Assembly (NCBI RefSeq): GCF_001610875.1
Contig: NZ_CP011272.1
Span: forward strand, 4,073,988 to 4,137,987
Direction: 5' to 3'
From: Pirellula sp. SH-Sr6A
Lineage (GTDB): Bacteria; Planctomycetota; Planctomycetia; Pirellulales; Pirellulaceae
Length of the DNA: 64,000 bases
Below, piece by piece: positions 36,861 to 46,380 of this stretch (the first letter of the stretch is position 1; each line of letters starts with the position of its first letter). The notes beneath the pieces were generated by a model. The model searched no databases and was not told the origin of the DNA. It worked only from the letters and a program-made list of their open reading frames with translations. A program made the position numbers and the translations under genes.

Positions 36861-38291
36861 ATGGAAATCAAGCTTCCCTCCCTTGGCGAAGGCATCGAAT
36901 CTGGCGACGTTCTCGAAATCCTCGTGAGCGTTGGTGACGTCGTCAAGAAAGAACAATCGCTCATCGAGATGGAAACCGATAAGGCAACTGTCTCGGTTCC
37001 GTCGCCGGCAGCAGGCAAGATTCTGAGCATCACGGTCAAGGAAGGGGAGAGCGTTCCCGTCGGGACCGTTATCGCGACCATTGAAGCATCGGGAGCAGCC
37101 GCTCCTGCTCCAGCCAAAGCCCCGGCCCCCGCTGCTGCAGCACCAACGCCACAACCGGCTGCAGCACCCGCCCCAGCAGCAGCTCCGCAACAAGCGGCTG
37201 CACCGAAACCAGAACCCGTCCGTCCTGCTCCCGTCGCTCCTGCTCGGCCAGTCGCCGTTCCTGCAGCGCCTGTCGCTGCGGCTCCCGCACCTGCCCCTGC
37301 GGTTGACAACGAAGGAACACCGTTCGCCGATGACGTGATTCCCGCGGGTCCGGCCATCCGCCGCTTGGCACGGGAAGTGGGGGTCGATTTGGCCAGTGTG
37401 GTCGGTTCAGGTGAAGGAGGTCGCATCACGCGTGAAGACGTGATGGCTGTCGTGCGCCACGCGAGCCAAGCAGCCCGAACACCAGCTCCTGCGGCACCCG
37501 CACCTACGTCCGGAATCAGTGAATCCAAGAGCGCGTCGAAGAGCCCGGCGGCCAATCTGCCTGGCACACCCTCGCAAGACGACTACGGTCCGATTCGCGT
37601 GGATCGAATGACCAAGATTCGAAAGACGATCGCTAATCAAATGCATCGCTCGTGGGAGTCGGTTCCCCGCGTGGTGAACTTTGACGATGCCGACGTTACC
37701 GAGCTGGAAGCGTTCCGACAAACCAGCAAAGATGATTACGCCTCGCGAGGGATCAAACTCACGACGATGCCGTTTTTGATCAAGGCTGTGGCGACGGCGC
37801 TCAAACACCACCCAGCGCTCAACGCGGCGCTCGATATGGAAAATGAGCAGATCATTTACAAGGACTACGTGAACCTCGGTATCGCCGTGGATAGCGACCG
37901 CGGATTGGTCGTTCCAACCCTGAAGAACGCCGACCGGATGTCGATTCCAGACGTTGCATACGCGTTAGCCGATCTCGCAAATCGAGTTCGTAGCAATGAC
38001 TTTGCCGTGAGTGATCTGCGAGGTGGAACCTTCACGATCAGCAATCTCGGAGCGATCGGTGGGACTTATTCCACCCCGATCGTGAATGTACCGGAAGTGG
38101 CGATTTTGCTTGTCGGTCGTTCTCGCAAGCTTCCTGTGGTGATGGATGACGATTCCATCAAACCGCGATTGATGATGCCCTTGAGTTTGGCCTATGACCA
38201 CCGTCTCGTTGACGGTGCGACAGCTGCCCGATTCTTGAACGACATTATTGCGTATCTCGAAGCTCCGAGCAGACTGCTGCTCGCTATTTAG
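36861..38291 (+). CDS. aceF: Dihydrolipoamide acetyltransferase (PDH E2)
   Basis: A 476-aa E2 component with one lipoyl domain (EMETDKATVSVPSPAAGKI, lysine near residue 43), an Ala/Pro-rich flexible linker of about 75 residues, a peripheral-subunit-binding domain (AGPAIRRLAREVGVDLASVVGSGEGGRITREDV), a second Ala/Pro linker and the catalytic domain ending in YDHRLVDGATAARF, with the active-site His-x3-Asp-Gly near residue 446. It forms the core of the pyruvate dehydrogenase complex with the AceE encoded upstream. ATG 36861 starts the lipoyl domain directly. E. coli AceF has three lipoyl domains, so this is the single-lipoyl form. The stop codon overlaps the end of the convergent gene by 8 bp. 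Confidence 0.97.
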   Translation: MEIKLPSLGEGIESGDVLEILVSVGDVVKKEQSLIEMETDKATVSVPSPAAGKILSITVKEGESVPVGTVIATIEASGAAAPAPAKAPAPAAAAPTPQPAAAPAPAAAPQQAAAPKPEPVRPAPVAPARPVAVPAAPVAAAPAPAPAVDNEGTPFADDVIPAGPAIRRLAREVGVDLASVVGSGEGGRITREDVMAVVRHASQAARTPAPAAPAPTSGISESKSASKSPAANLPGTPSQDDYGPIRVDRMTKIRKTIANQMHRSWESVPRVVNFDDADVTELEAFRQTSKDDYASRGIKLTTMPFLIKAVATALKHHPALNAALDMENEQIIYKDYVNLGIAVDSDRGLVVPTLKNADRMSIPDVAYALADLANRVRSNDFAVSDLRGGTFTISNLGAIGGTYSTPIVNVPEVAILLVGRSRKLPVVMDDDSIKPRLMMPLSLAYDHRLVDGATAARFLNDIIAYLEAPSRLLLAI

Positions 38292-39789
38292 TCACCACGT
38301 TGGAAATCCATACGCCGGCCTGAGTGGGGCCGGCGACGGTAACTGGCGTTTCGATTCCGGCCAGCTTCAATTGCAGTGCAAACGGGCCTTGCCACGGCGT
38401 CGGCAGCTTGACTTTAACCGCGTGCGCTTTGGGACCATCTTTGGTCACGGCGAATTGGGTATTGGTCAGTACTGCATCGGCAGGGAGCCCGACTCCGAGG
38501 ACTTCGACGTCTCCTGTCCAATTATTGATTCGTTCGAGGGCGATGCTCCATTCGAATTCTTCATTGGCTTTGCTTTCTTTTAGTTCGGCGGGAGCCGTTG
38601 CAAGCAAACTCGTGAGGCGTTCTCGGATTTGAAGTCGGTACACGCGGTCCTCGCTACCGAGTTTATGAAAATCGGAAACGCTCACCCAATACTCTTCGTT
38701 ATCGGGGACTTGCCATACCAGTTTGGGATCTCGATTCGTCTTGTCGTCATCTTGAAACGAGACTTGCTTTCCTTCCTTATTGGTGATGGTGAGCGTTGCA
38801 TCGAGGTACGAACCGATGGATTGGGCGAGCAATTGGATCTCCAGCGACTTGCCCCCTAAGTTTTGAATCCGATAGAAGTGTGTTTCTTTGTTGTGAAGAA
38901 TCGCGCGTTGGGTATCCAAAGGGAGGGAGACGGTCGCGGCCGAATCCTTGGATGTGGGAGATGGGCCCTCGGGTGCAACCGATGGTAACAAGATCCCTTC
39001 TGCATTGAACGCATCGAATGGAAGCTGGCTTCGTTGCCATTGCAGTCGGTAGCACCAGTCAGCGCCTCCGCGGAACGAGATGGTGCTATCGGGCTCGACC
39101 GGGAACCCGAAGACTCGCAAATAATAGGTTCCGTCTTTTTTGGGTTGGAAAGCAATTCCCGGATCATAGCCGTATCGGTCGAGATTTTCCGTGAGGACAA
39201 AGCCCCGTTCGTCGAGAAGTTGGAGGTGCGCGTCGAGCGGCGAGCGAAGCGAGCGGGTAGCGTCGAGCGTGGCGGAAAAGGGTTCGCCCGCCCGGAGCGC
39301 CAGTCGGTAATGGTCGACATCGCCATTCTTCTCGAGCAGACCGTAGGTGACCTCGTTGTCGTGCAATGTTTCCGTGACTTCCAGGATCCGATCGTTCGGC
39401 TCCTTTTCCGTCTTCGTCGCGCGGGGGGAAACGTAAAACGGTTTAGCTGGCGTGGCTCCCGCTTCGTTGTAGAGGCGGACCCAGGCGACTTGGTCACGTA
39501 CACCGGCATTCACGGAGACTTCAAAAGAACCTGCTTTTTCCAAGCATTTCCAGTGCACGCCGGGGTGACTGCACCAGATTTGGACCGGCCAAGAGGTAAA
39601 CGTACCCGAGGCGTCGACCGGAGTGGATGCGCCTGCGGTCGCACCCGCCGGCATGAGCCTCGTCCACTGCGGTTTTTCGGCCGCCGGGAGGAAAGTTGTG
39701 GTGGCAAGTGTCGTTAGAAAAGATGCGGCGGCGAGGCTGGAACGGAAGCGATGAACCGATCGCAGCAGCGAGTTTGGCAGAAGAAACAT
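38284..39789 (-). CDS. Exported protein with PPC-like domains
   Basis: A 501-aa secreted protein with a signal peptide (hydrophobic SLAAASFLTTLATTTFLPAA). Three or more beta-sandwich modules resemble pre-peptidase C-terminal (PPC) domains: the phrase EKEPND, then GDVDHYRLALRAGEPFSATLDA..PLDAHLQLLDERG, and later ETHFYRIQNLGGKSLEIQLLAQ..SYLDATLTITNKEGK..DPKLVWQVPDNEEYWVSVSD. No protease domain is present, a common state for planctomycete PPC proteins. Start ATG 39789 is chosen; the frame opens with TTG at 39816. It converges on aceF with overlapping ends. Probably an envelope or surface binding protein; ligand unknown. Confidence 0.75.
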   Translation of the reverse strand: MFLLPNSLLRSVHRFRSSLAAASFLTTLATTTFLPAAEKPQWTRLMPAGATAGASTPVDASGTFTSWPVQIWCSHPGVHWKCLEKAGSFEVSVNAGVRDQVAWVRLYNEAGATPAKPFYVSPRATKTEKEPNDRILEVTETLHDNEVTYGLLEKNGDVDHYRLALRAGEPFSATLDATRSLRSPLDAHLQLLDERGFVLTENLDRYGYDPGIAFQPKKDGTYYLRVFGFPVEPDSTISFRGGADWCYRLQWQRSQLPFDAFNAEGILLPSVAPEGPSPTSKDSAATVSLPLDTQRAILHNKETHFYRIQNLGGKSLEIQLLAQSIGSYLDATLTITNKEGKQVSFQDDDKTNRDPKLVWQVPDNEEYWVSVSDFHKLGSEDRVYRLQIRERLTSLLATAPAELKESKANEEFEWSIALERINNWTGDVEVLGVGLPADAVLTNTQFAVTKDGPKAHAVKVKLPTPWQGPFALQLKLAGIETPVTVAGPTQAGVWISNVVTK

Positions 39790-40053
39790 GAGGGGAGCCG
39801 GCGGGAGGGGAGTCAATGGGGGGGGCGAGCGAGAACCTCATTATCGTCTCCCTTGGACTGGGATGCTAGCCGCTTCTCCCAGTTAACCTTTGCGCATTCG
39901 CTACAACAGGAACGAAGTCAAATTGAGTGAAGTTTCGTGGCCGGTATTCCATCGCGAGAAGGGTCCCTGGCTTTTTACGATGGGAGGACAATGGAATCTC
40001 GACCGTAAAGATTTCTTTCGGAACCGCACCCTCTCAGGAGCGAGTCGAAGGCG

Positions 40054-41289
40054 ATGACCCCCGTTTTGAATGTATTCTGGATACCCTCCGTGCTGGCTGC
40101 TTGGCCTGCAGCGTGGTTGATCGAAAACGTTCGGGCAAGGTTTGGGATGGCAGCCAGTCCAACCTTGGATCGCATCGGATTGGTCGGGATCCTCCTCATC
40201 CATGTTCTCACGCTGCTTCTTGTTTTTCTATCGATGCGGACGCTGCATCGAAATGCGATCGCGCACCGGAATGAGAACCGTTGGATGGCGTGCTGCGCAT
40301 CTCCGACGTTCTGTATTGCCATTTGGCTTCTGGTGCAACCTTTTGTTCTGGCCCTTTTAGGGTGGCCAGAATTATTCGGCCAGATGGGGGGAGTCGCAGG
40401 GCACTGGACGGGTACGCTTGTGTTGTCCGCGTTCCCCACGGTTTTGTTTCTTCTCGTTCTATTTGATCGTTCGGGCTGGAGATGTTTGAAGGGGAATGTG
40501 CTGGGGATCGTGTTGGTGGGTGTTTCCGTCGCGACAGAGTCCATATCGTGGCTTTTTCAGCGAGACATCGGGATGGTATCGCTTATCCCATGGGGAAACC
40601 AACGATTGGAAGGTGCGGTTTGGAAAGACACGTTTTGGCTCTGCGTTACGCTCGTCGCGGCTGGGGCGATTACTTCATGGATCCTGCCCTATTGGATGAT
40701 CTGGGTGACTGGGGCAGGCAAGATGGAACCAACTTTCGCCCATCACATACAAGGGTTGTGGCGCCGCGCAGGAGTTCGTCCTCCTCGAGTGCTGTTGTGG
40801 CCCACGGGATGCCGCTTTTCAAATGCTGCGATCGTCAGTGGTTTTCGAGGGAAGCGGCTGCTAATTACCGACCGGCTTCTTCTCAACTACACGATGCGGC
40901 AGATCGAGTGGATCGTGCTACACGAAATCGCGCATGTTCGACGTTTTCATTCGTGGGTCCGACTGCTTCCTGCTTGGATCGGAGTTCCAGCGATGCTCGG
41001 GACGCTGCAGACTTTGGAAGGTTGGCTTTTGGTGTGCGCGATGCTCTCGATTGGATTGGTATTCGGCATCCTCGTCATTGCGACATGCTGGTGGACCGAG
41101 ATGGATGCCGATCGGGCTGCAATACGGATGGGAGAGAGGTGGTTTGGGATGAACTCCGAAGAGGCCGCGTCGCAGTATATCCAGGTACTGGGTCGCATCT
41201 ATCGCGACAATCGTATGGAACGCACGAGTTGGACGCATCCGAGTCTTCAACAACGCATTGCACCTTATCAGAGTCCCATGGCGTTTTGA
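40054..41289 (+). CDS. Membrane M48/M56-like zinc peptidase
   Basis: A 411-aa integral-membrane metallopeptidase. Several hydrophobic helices precede and follow the zinc motif HEIAHVRRFH (H-E-x-x-H, residues 290-294). A downstream glutamate in ATCWWTEMDADRAAIRMG fits the third zinc ligand and the E-x-x-x-D arrangement of the M48 (HtpX/Ste24) group. About 130 residues of membrane segments at the N-terminus make it longer than HtpX (293 aa). Such enzymes degrade or process membrane proteins. It starts with ATG 40054, after a 264-bp gap without a gene, and converges with the next gene, 13 bp apart. Confidence 0.82.
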   Translation: MTPVLNVFWIPSVLAAWPAAWLIENVRARFGMAASPTLDRIGLVGILLIHVLTLLLVFLSMRTLHRNAIAHRNENRWMACCASPTFCIAIWLLVQPFVLALLGWPELFGQMGGVAGHWTGTLVLSAFPTVLFLLVLFDRSGWRCLKGNVLGIVLVGVSVATESISWLFQRDIGMVSLIPWGNQRLEGAVWKDTFWLCVTLVAAGAITSWILPYWMIWVTGAGKMEPTFAHHIQGLWRRAGVRPPRVLLWPTGCRFSNAAIVSGFRGKRLLITDRLLLNYTMRQIEWIVLHEIAHVRRFHSWVRLLPAWIGVPAMLGTLQTLEGWLLVCAMLSIGLVFGILVIATCWWTEMDADRAAIRMGERWFGMNSEEAASQYIQVLGRIYRDNRMERTSWTHPSLQQRIAPYQSPMAF

Positions 41290-41302
41290 GTTTCTTGCGG
41301 GC

Positions 41303-44065
41303 TTAGGGGCGAAGCAGTTCGTCGGGGATTTCGGGCTGTTCGTCTGGCTCGAGGGAGCGGACAGGGATGCCCCGAGGTGGGCTTGGGATAATCATCTCGG
41401 TTTGCAAATTTCGGATCTGTGCTTGCACGGCTCCTCGGGTCTCGAAGTGGATTTGGAACCCCGCTGGATTGGTGACCATGCGGTAGAGACCAAACGTTCT
41501 CCAAGGTGTATCGGCTCGATCTGCGGCCGAGAGGAGTTGGCCGAGGGATTCCCCACCGAGGGAATCGCTGATAAGGAGTCCACTTTGAGGTTCGTTGGGG
41601 GGAGATTCGATGAGGACCTCGCCACGGATATGGACCATCGAACCGACGGGGGCCACGATGGGCGCGCTGGAGACTCGCATTGCTGCCCCTGCGTATCCGG
41701 TTGGTACCGGTTGGCCGGATGCGGAGGCCGAAACAAGAGTGAGCACCGGAGCTCCCCCCGATTCCGTCATTGAGACGGTGACGTGCGTGGAGATGGAATC
41801 GGTGAGCCGTTGATCGACGCGCCAACCTTGCTGCTGCATCGCTTCCCAACTGAGCATAGGAACTCCTGGCATACCGAGAGGGGGCCACGGTCTGCCTTGC
41901 AGAATTCGGTTCAGTTCCCAGTGAAGCGGGAGCGCAAGAGGAGAGGCGACGAACGGGCTGCTTTGGAACGAGGGGAACTGGGCAACGGCTTCTTCCCAGG
42001 ATTGACGCATGACCCGTTGGGAGAGAAGGATCGATTCGTCCGCTTTCTTCAATGCTGTAACTGTGTTTGATCGGCTCATCGCGTGGAGAGCTTCATGGTG
42101 CAGTGTTCTAGCGCGTTGGATTCGGTCCCAGTTCGGGTGGGAAGGGGGGAGTTTCTGGGCAACGAAAGCCATTTGCGAGAGAGTGAGGGCTTGTTCGGCC
42201 GCGTCGATTCTCCCTTCCATCATGGTCGATGCACGTAACTCCAATTGAGTTCTTAGATATTCAATCGGTTTGGGATCGACGACCGTGACGATTTGCTCGA
42301 TCAGACCGGGGCGATCGATCAAGGCGTAAACCGCATCGTTTCGTTGTTCGGAACGGAGCGTTTCGAGATGACCGTGAGTGATACGAAACACGTGTCGAAC
42401 TTGACCCGCGGTTGGGATTGCGATTTGCAATCGTTCGGTGTCAGGGGCGACGGGGCAGATCTGGTCCATCGGGCCACTGGCGACCACGATAGTGAGTTGG
42501 CTGTTCGGAGCGGTGAGTACGGCCGCGCGGTGATGGGGAGAATCGGTTGTCACGGACTTCCAAGCGTATTGGTTGGAATGGATCCAAGGGCTAAATAGAT
42601 CGATTTCGCTGTTGATCGACTTGTAGCCTTGAGCGCGGGCGGTCGTCGTGGGATCTCCTCGATCGAGGGGGCCTGAGGAGCGAAAGATCCAGCCTCGTGT
42701 CCCTTGCATCATGGCTCGATAGACCGCAAGGCGAGAGCCCACAAAATCGTAGTCCGGCAGTCCGATCGCATCCCCTCCGACGATGTTTTGGAGCATCGCT
42801 TTTTGTTCCATCCATTCGCTGGACATTTGCGTGACCATCGAGGTGAGGGGCATGGATCTACCCGCGAGCGAGCGGGATTCCGAGCGAAGGATTTCATCCG
42901 TCTCGTCAAAGGATCGAACGCGCGTCGTGTGAGGGGTCGGTACCGCCAACCAGTCGGTCAGTCTGCTGAACGAACCGTACATTTCCATCGCTTCTCCGAT
43001 CGTCGGACGTGCGAGCGAGGGAGGAAATTGGGTTAATTTGGCGACTTGGTGTCGCGCGAAATCCAGGTTCGATTCGTTCAGTTCCCAACCCAGCATCCAA
43101 GCTTGAACGTGCGAGAATTCGGTTTGTAGGGAATCGGCGGGAACGAAGGAGGGGGGCGGAGCGATGACAGCCAGTTTGGTGGCGGAAGCTTGCTCGACCA
43201 ACCGTGTATCATCGGCTCGCGGTGCAATGACCCCATTGAATCCGAGTTGTTGCAGGAGTTCGAAACTTTCTCCGTGATATTGGATCCATCGAGGAACCGT
43301 CGATTGCATCAAGTTCAATCGTTCTGCTGCGCTAAGGGGTGGTTCGTTCGGTCGCGGCTCGGTGCTCGGCGTGGAGGCCAAGTTCGAGGGTGCGATCATT
43401 CCTTCGATTTGAAGGTCATCGATCTGCAATTTGGTCGTTCCGGGAAACCGGTAAGCGTCGACAACCACCGCGTCGACATAGGGTTGGCTGAAGTCGATAT
43501 CGGGGCCGTGTTTGACCCGTAAGAGTCGCTGATGCGTTTCCACTTCTCGCCGTATGTTGCGAACGGTCGAGGTGGACCATCGCCCATTACCCTCCGCGGC
43601 CGTCCCAAAGACCAACGTGTAGAGCGGATCGCTGGTCGCTTGGTGGGACGAATGGGGATAGACGACGCGTAGAGCGAGCCTCAGGCCGTCATGGACGCAG
43701 CGCAGACGGATCGAGGCGGCGAGATCATCGACCACCGCGCATGGCTCGATGGGATAGAGGAGGTGGACATAGGTTCCGTGTCCGAAGCTCAGTTCCAGGG
43801 TCTCGACACCTGGCTCGGATCGTGCGGGACGTTGGAGAACCGCTCGGCAGTCATCGCGCCAAAGCCGGAAATACTCGCCAGGACGATCAAACGTCTCGAT
43901 CCATTGTCCCGATGCGATCGATCCAGAGGCCATCAGCAGGTAGCTAAGAACAATCGCCAAAGCCAACCCCCGGCGCACGACCGGCCCGTCGGTTGACTTT
44001 TCGCAACAATCGTCGAAGAGTAAGTAGAGAAATCGAATCATCCTGATCCACCTGGCGACTTTCAT
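41303..44065 (-). CDS. Large exported hypothetical protein, glycosidase-like middle
   Basis: A 920-aa protein I do not recognise. A hydrophobic segment near residues 38-55 (LALAIVLSYLLMASGSIASG) could be a signal peptide or anchor. The N-terminal part is beta-rich (DRPGEYFRLWRDD..LELSFGHGTYVHLLYPIEP), suggesting a carbohydrate-binding-type sandwich. The middle (residues about 270-600) has phrases reminiscent of TIM-barrel glycoside hydrolases, such as QQLGFNGVIAP and HVQAWMLGWELNESN, but no certain catalytic pair. A helical stretch follows (LRTQLELRASTMMEGRIDAAEQALTL), then another beta domain at the C-terminus. ATG 44065 is used; a GTG at 44077 is possible. Confidence 0.6.
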   Translation of the reverse strand: MKVARWIRMIRFLYLLFDDCCEKSTDGPVVRRGLALAIVLSYLLMASGSIASGQWIETFDRPGEYFRLWRDDCRAVLQRPARSEPGVETLELSFGHGTYVHLLYPIEPCAVVDDLAASIRLRCVHDGLRLALRVVYPHSSHQATSDPLYTLVFGTAAEGNGRWSTSTVRNIRREVETHQRLLRVKHGPDIDFSQPYVDAVVVDAYRFPGTTKLQIDDLQIEGMIAPSNLASTPSTEPRPNEPPLSAAERLNLMQSTVPRWIQYHGESFELLQQLGFNGVIAPRADDTRLVEQASATKLAVIAPPPSFVPADSLQTEFSHVQAWMLGWELNESNLDFARHQVAKLTQFPPSLARPTIGEAMEMYGSFSRLTDWLAVPTPHTTRVRSFDETDEILRSESRSLAGRSMPLTSMVTQMSSEWMEQKAMLQNIVGGDAIGLPDYDFVGSRLAVYRAMMQGTRGWIFRSSGPLDRGDPTTTARAQGYKSINSEIDLFSPWIHSNQYAWKSVTTDSPHHRAAVLTAPNSQLTIVVASGPMDQICPVAPDTERLQIAIPTAGQVRHVFRITHGHLETLRSEQRNDAVYALIDRPGLIEQIVTVVDPKPIEYLRTQLELRASTMMEGRIDAAEQALTLSQMAFVAQKLPPSHPNWDRIQRARTLHHEALHAMSRSNTVTALKKADESILLSQRVMRQSWEEAVAQFPSFQSSPFVASPLALPLHWELNRILQGRPWPPLGMPGVPMLSWEAMQQQGWRVDQRLTDSISTHVTVSMTESGGAPVLTLVSASASGQPVPTGYAGAAMRVSSAPIVAPVGSMVHIRGEVLIESPPNEPQSGLLISDSLGGESLGQLLSAADRADTPWRTFGLYRMVTNPAGFQIHFETRGAVQAQIRNLQTEMIIPSPPRGIPVRSLEPDEQPEIPDELLRP

Positions 44066-44077
44066 CCTAAGTCTCAC

Positions 44078-44319
44078 TTCTAGCAGGACTTAAGTTTGAA
44101 TGCCACACGGATTCGTGTTGCGAATCGGCAACAAGCTCTGCGCTTTAGGAAAAGTGCACGGATTATCTCGATTTTCCTAAGTCCTTGACTAGCATAGGTT
44201 TAGCGTGAATGCTAGCGGGCCTCTAGGGTGTTCGGCACGGCTGCTGCATTTCTTGAGGAATATCTTCGGTAACCAACCTTTCGGCAAAGCCGTCACCCAC
44301 AACAAACTAGGAAACGATC
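44078..44319 (+). promoter_or_regulatory. Intergenic region with nested inverted repeats
   Basis: Two inverted repeats lie upstream of the small gene at 44320: TTAGGAAAA (44145-44153) with TTTTCCTAA (44172-44180), and CTAGCAT (44189-44195) with ATGCTAG (44209-44215). A TTGACT at 44185-44190 overlaps the second pair and could be a -35 element. A shorter ACACG/CGTGT pair lies at 44105-44118. The arrangement suggests an operator-bearing promoter; the -10 element is not clear. Confidence 0.4.
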
Positions 44320-44661
44320 ATGAGTCAAGCAGCTCATTCCACCGACAACGCGGTTCAAGACACGCCGAGCGAATTGTTGGATCTGCAACGGGTGATCGAC
44401 GCCTTGCCCGCGGAGCACCGGTTGGCCATTCAGCCAGCTTTCCAACGTGTCGTGGAGAGCACGAACCGACGCCGCAAGATTCTGCAGTTGGTTCAGGAGT
44501 CGATCGGCCAACTCCGATTGGACATGAAGTATCTCGTGTTCGATTTGGAAGCGACTCGTCGCGAGCGAGATACGTATCAGAAGCAAATTTCGGAGATGTT
44601 GGGGGACAGTAGCCAAGGAGAAAGTCAGGACGAATTTCGACCTGAAGATGATTCCGAGTAG
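44320..44661 (+). CDS. Small coiled-coil hypothetical protein
   Basis: A 113-aa soluble, highly charged protein with no signal peptide. Residues about 20-95 are predicted almost wholly helical, with heptad-like spacing (RRRKILQLVQESIGQLRLDMKYLVFDLEATRRERDTYQKQI), so a coiled coil is likely; the tail is acidic (SQDEFRPEDDSE). AGGAAA a few bases before ATG 44320 is a reasonable ribosome-binding site. It stands alone, with its own regulatory region before it and a strong terminator after it, suggesting an independently expressed small protein. Function unknown. Confidence 0.7.
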   Translation: MSQAAHSTDNAVQDTPSELLDLQRVIDALPAEHRLAIQPAFQRVVESTNRRRKILQLVQESIGQLRLDMKYLVFDLEATRRERDTYQKQISEMLGDSSQGESQDEFRPEDDSE

Positions 44662-44735
44662 TGATGGGGTTGGATAGGGCCGAGATTGCATTGGACGAAC
44701 TCCGACTCGAACAATGCAAACTCGAAAGAGCCTTC

Positions 44736-44783
44736 AAGCGGGCTGACGAGGAATCGCCACTTCCTTGTCAGCCCGCTTGTTTT
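44736..44783 (+). terminator. Rho-independent terminator
   Basis: A 16-bp stem with one G-T pair (AAGCGGGCTGACGAGG at 44736-44751 and CCTTGTCAGCCCGCTT at 44763-44778) encloses an 11-base loop and is followed by GTTTTG. It lies 75 bp after the small coiled-coil gene and 115 bp before the kinase start. Confidence 0.85.
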
Positions 44784-44898
44784 GTTTCCTTGGCCGCCGG
44801 AACCACTTTGAACTATGCTAGAGGGGGTGTTCAGGACGCTCGATCCACCGCGTGAGCCCTGGCATCCTCCATCCTCCTCCGATTGAACATTGCCTCCT

Positions 44899-46380
44899 AT
44901 GGAATTCACCCCTCGCTCTTTAACCCAACGGGTCTTGGACCTCGACTTGGCATCGTCCGTCGATGTTGACCGCGTATGGACCGAGCTTCGGTCCGACAAC
45001 GTGAGTTTGGAAGACGTGAAGGCCATGTTGTTGAGAAAAGGGTTGCTCACCAATTTTCAGTTGGATCGGCTGCTCACCGGGGAGAGGCTAGGCTATTACT
45101 ACGGGCCCTACAAAGTCCTCTACATGATTGGAGCGGGGACGTTCGCCCGGGTGTTCCGCGCGGTGCATCGCGATACGGGACGTGTCGTCGCCGTGAAAGT
45201 CCTCCGCAGTCGGCATCGTGGAGACATGTCGCAGATCGAGCAATTCTTGCGCGAAGGCCGCATGGGATTGCAATTGCGGCATCCCAACATCGTCACGATT
45301 CATGAGATCGTCAACGATCCTCGCGCCCCCTACTTGGTCATGGAGTTTGTCGAAGGGGAGACGCTTCGAGAAATTCTAAAGATTCGAAAGCAGTTCGCAG
45401 TTCGAGAAGGTCTTCAGGTCGTTCAAGACATTTGTGCTGGATTGGATTTCGCCCACCAAAAGGGTATCTCTCACCGTGACTTGAAGTTGTCCAACGTGTT
45501 GGTTCATTCCAGCGGCCGTTGCAAGCTGGTGGACTTTGGTCTCGCAGCACTAGCCGATACCTCTTCCGATAAAGCCATCGCGGACTGTCCTAGTGCCCGG
45601 GCGATTGACTACGCTGCGTTGGAACGCGGGACAGGGGTTCGCAAAGGGGATACGCGCTCCGACATCTATTTCGTCGGGGTGATGATGTACAACGTCCTCT
45701 CCGGCAAGCCTGCGCTAGTGGAAACGCGCGAGCGTTCGCAACGATTGAACGTAACACGATTTCATGACTTCCCGTCCTTGTCCGAAGTGGTAAAGGAATT
45801 GCCCGAGTCGGTTTACACCATCTGCAACAAAGCGCTCGAATTCGATCCTGAAAAGAGGTATCAAACGCCGGGTGCAATGCTGGTCGATGTCCAATCGGCC
45901 ATCAAGAAGTTAGACAATCCGGAAGCGGAAAAGCGAATCACCCAACGACACGAAATCATGGTCATCGACGAGGAGGAGGCAAAGGAAGGTGAAGGGAAGA
46001 CCGTCATGATCGTGGAGAGCAAGCAAGAGTTGCAAGACATCTTGCGGGAGAAGCTCAAGAAGCGCGGCTATCGTGTTTTGATTTATAGCGATCCCGATCG
46101 CGCGTTGAGCAAGTTCACTCCGGACGAGTCGGTGCAAGCGGATTGTATCGTCTTCTGCGCACCCGATCTCGGGAACCTTGCGTTGCAAGCCTTCAACACA
46201 TTCAGCGAGCAGGAGCATACCAAGGACATTCCTGCCATCATGCTCGTGGACCCCAAACAGCAGCATATCATCCGGGGTGCCAACACCAGTGCGAAGCATG
46301 TGCTTTTGCCGATGCCTCTAAAAGTCCGTGAGCTGCGGCAGGCGCTCGCGAAGCTCACCGAAAAGAAGCCCGCCATCTAG
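44899..46380 (+). CDS. Ser/Thr kinase with degenerate C-terminal receiver
   Basis: A 493-aa cytoplasmic protein. The kinase domain has IGAGTFARVF (glycine loop, residues about 76-85), VAVKVL (lysine), ISHRDLKLSNVL (catalytic loop, about 190), VDFGLA and TRSDIYFVGVMMYNVLSGKPA. A ~65-residue N-terminal helical segment precedes it. After about residue 365 comes a receiver-like domain: MIVESKQELQDILREKLKKRGYRVLIYSDPDRAL. At its beta-3 strand (CIVFCAPD) cysteine replaces the phospho-acceptor aspartate, and the usual late lysine is missing (LLPMPLK), so it probably does not take a phosphate. ATG 44899 is used; a TTG three codons earlier is possible. No membrane helix. Confidence 0.88.
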   Translation: MEFTPRSLTQRVLDLDLASSVDVDRVWTELRSDNVSLEDVKAMLLRKGLLTNFQLDRLLTGERLGYYYGPYKVLYMIGAGTFARVFRAVHRDTGRVVAVKVLRSRHRGDMSQIEQFLREGRMGLQLRHPNIVTIHEIVNDPRAPYLVMEFVEGETLREILKIRKQFAVREGLQVVQDICAGLDFAHQKGISHRDLKLSNVLVHSSGRCKLVDFGLAALADTSSDKAIADCPSARAIDYAALERGTGVRKGDTRSDIYFVGVMMYNVLSGKPALVETRERSQRLNVTRFHDFPSLSEVVKELPESVYTICNKALEFDPEKRYQTPGAMLVDVQSAIKKLDNPEAEKRITQRHEIMVIDEEEAKEGEGKTVMIVESKQELQDILREKLKKRGYRVLIYSDPDRALSKFTPDESVQADCIVFCAPDLGNLALQAFNTFSEQEHTKDIPAIMLVDPKQQHIIRGANTSAKHVLLPMPLKVRELRQALAKLTEKKPAI

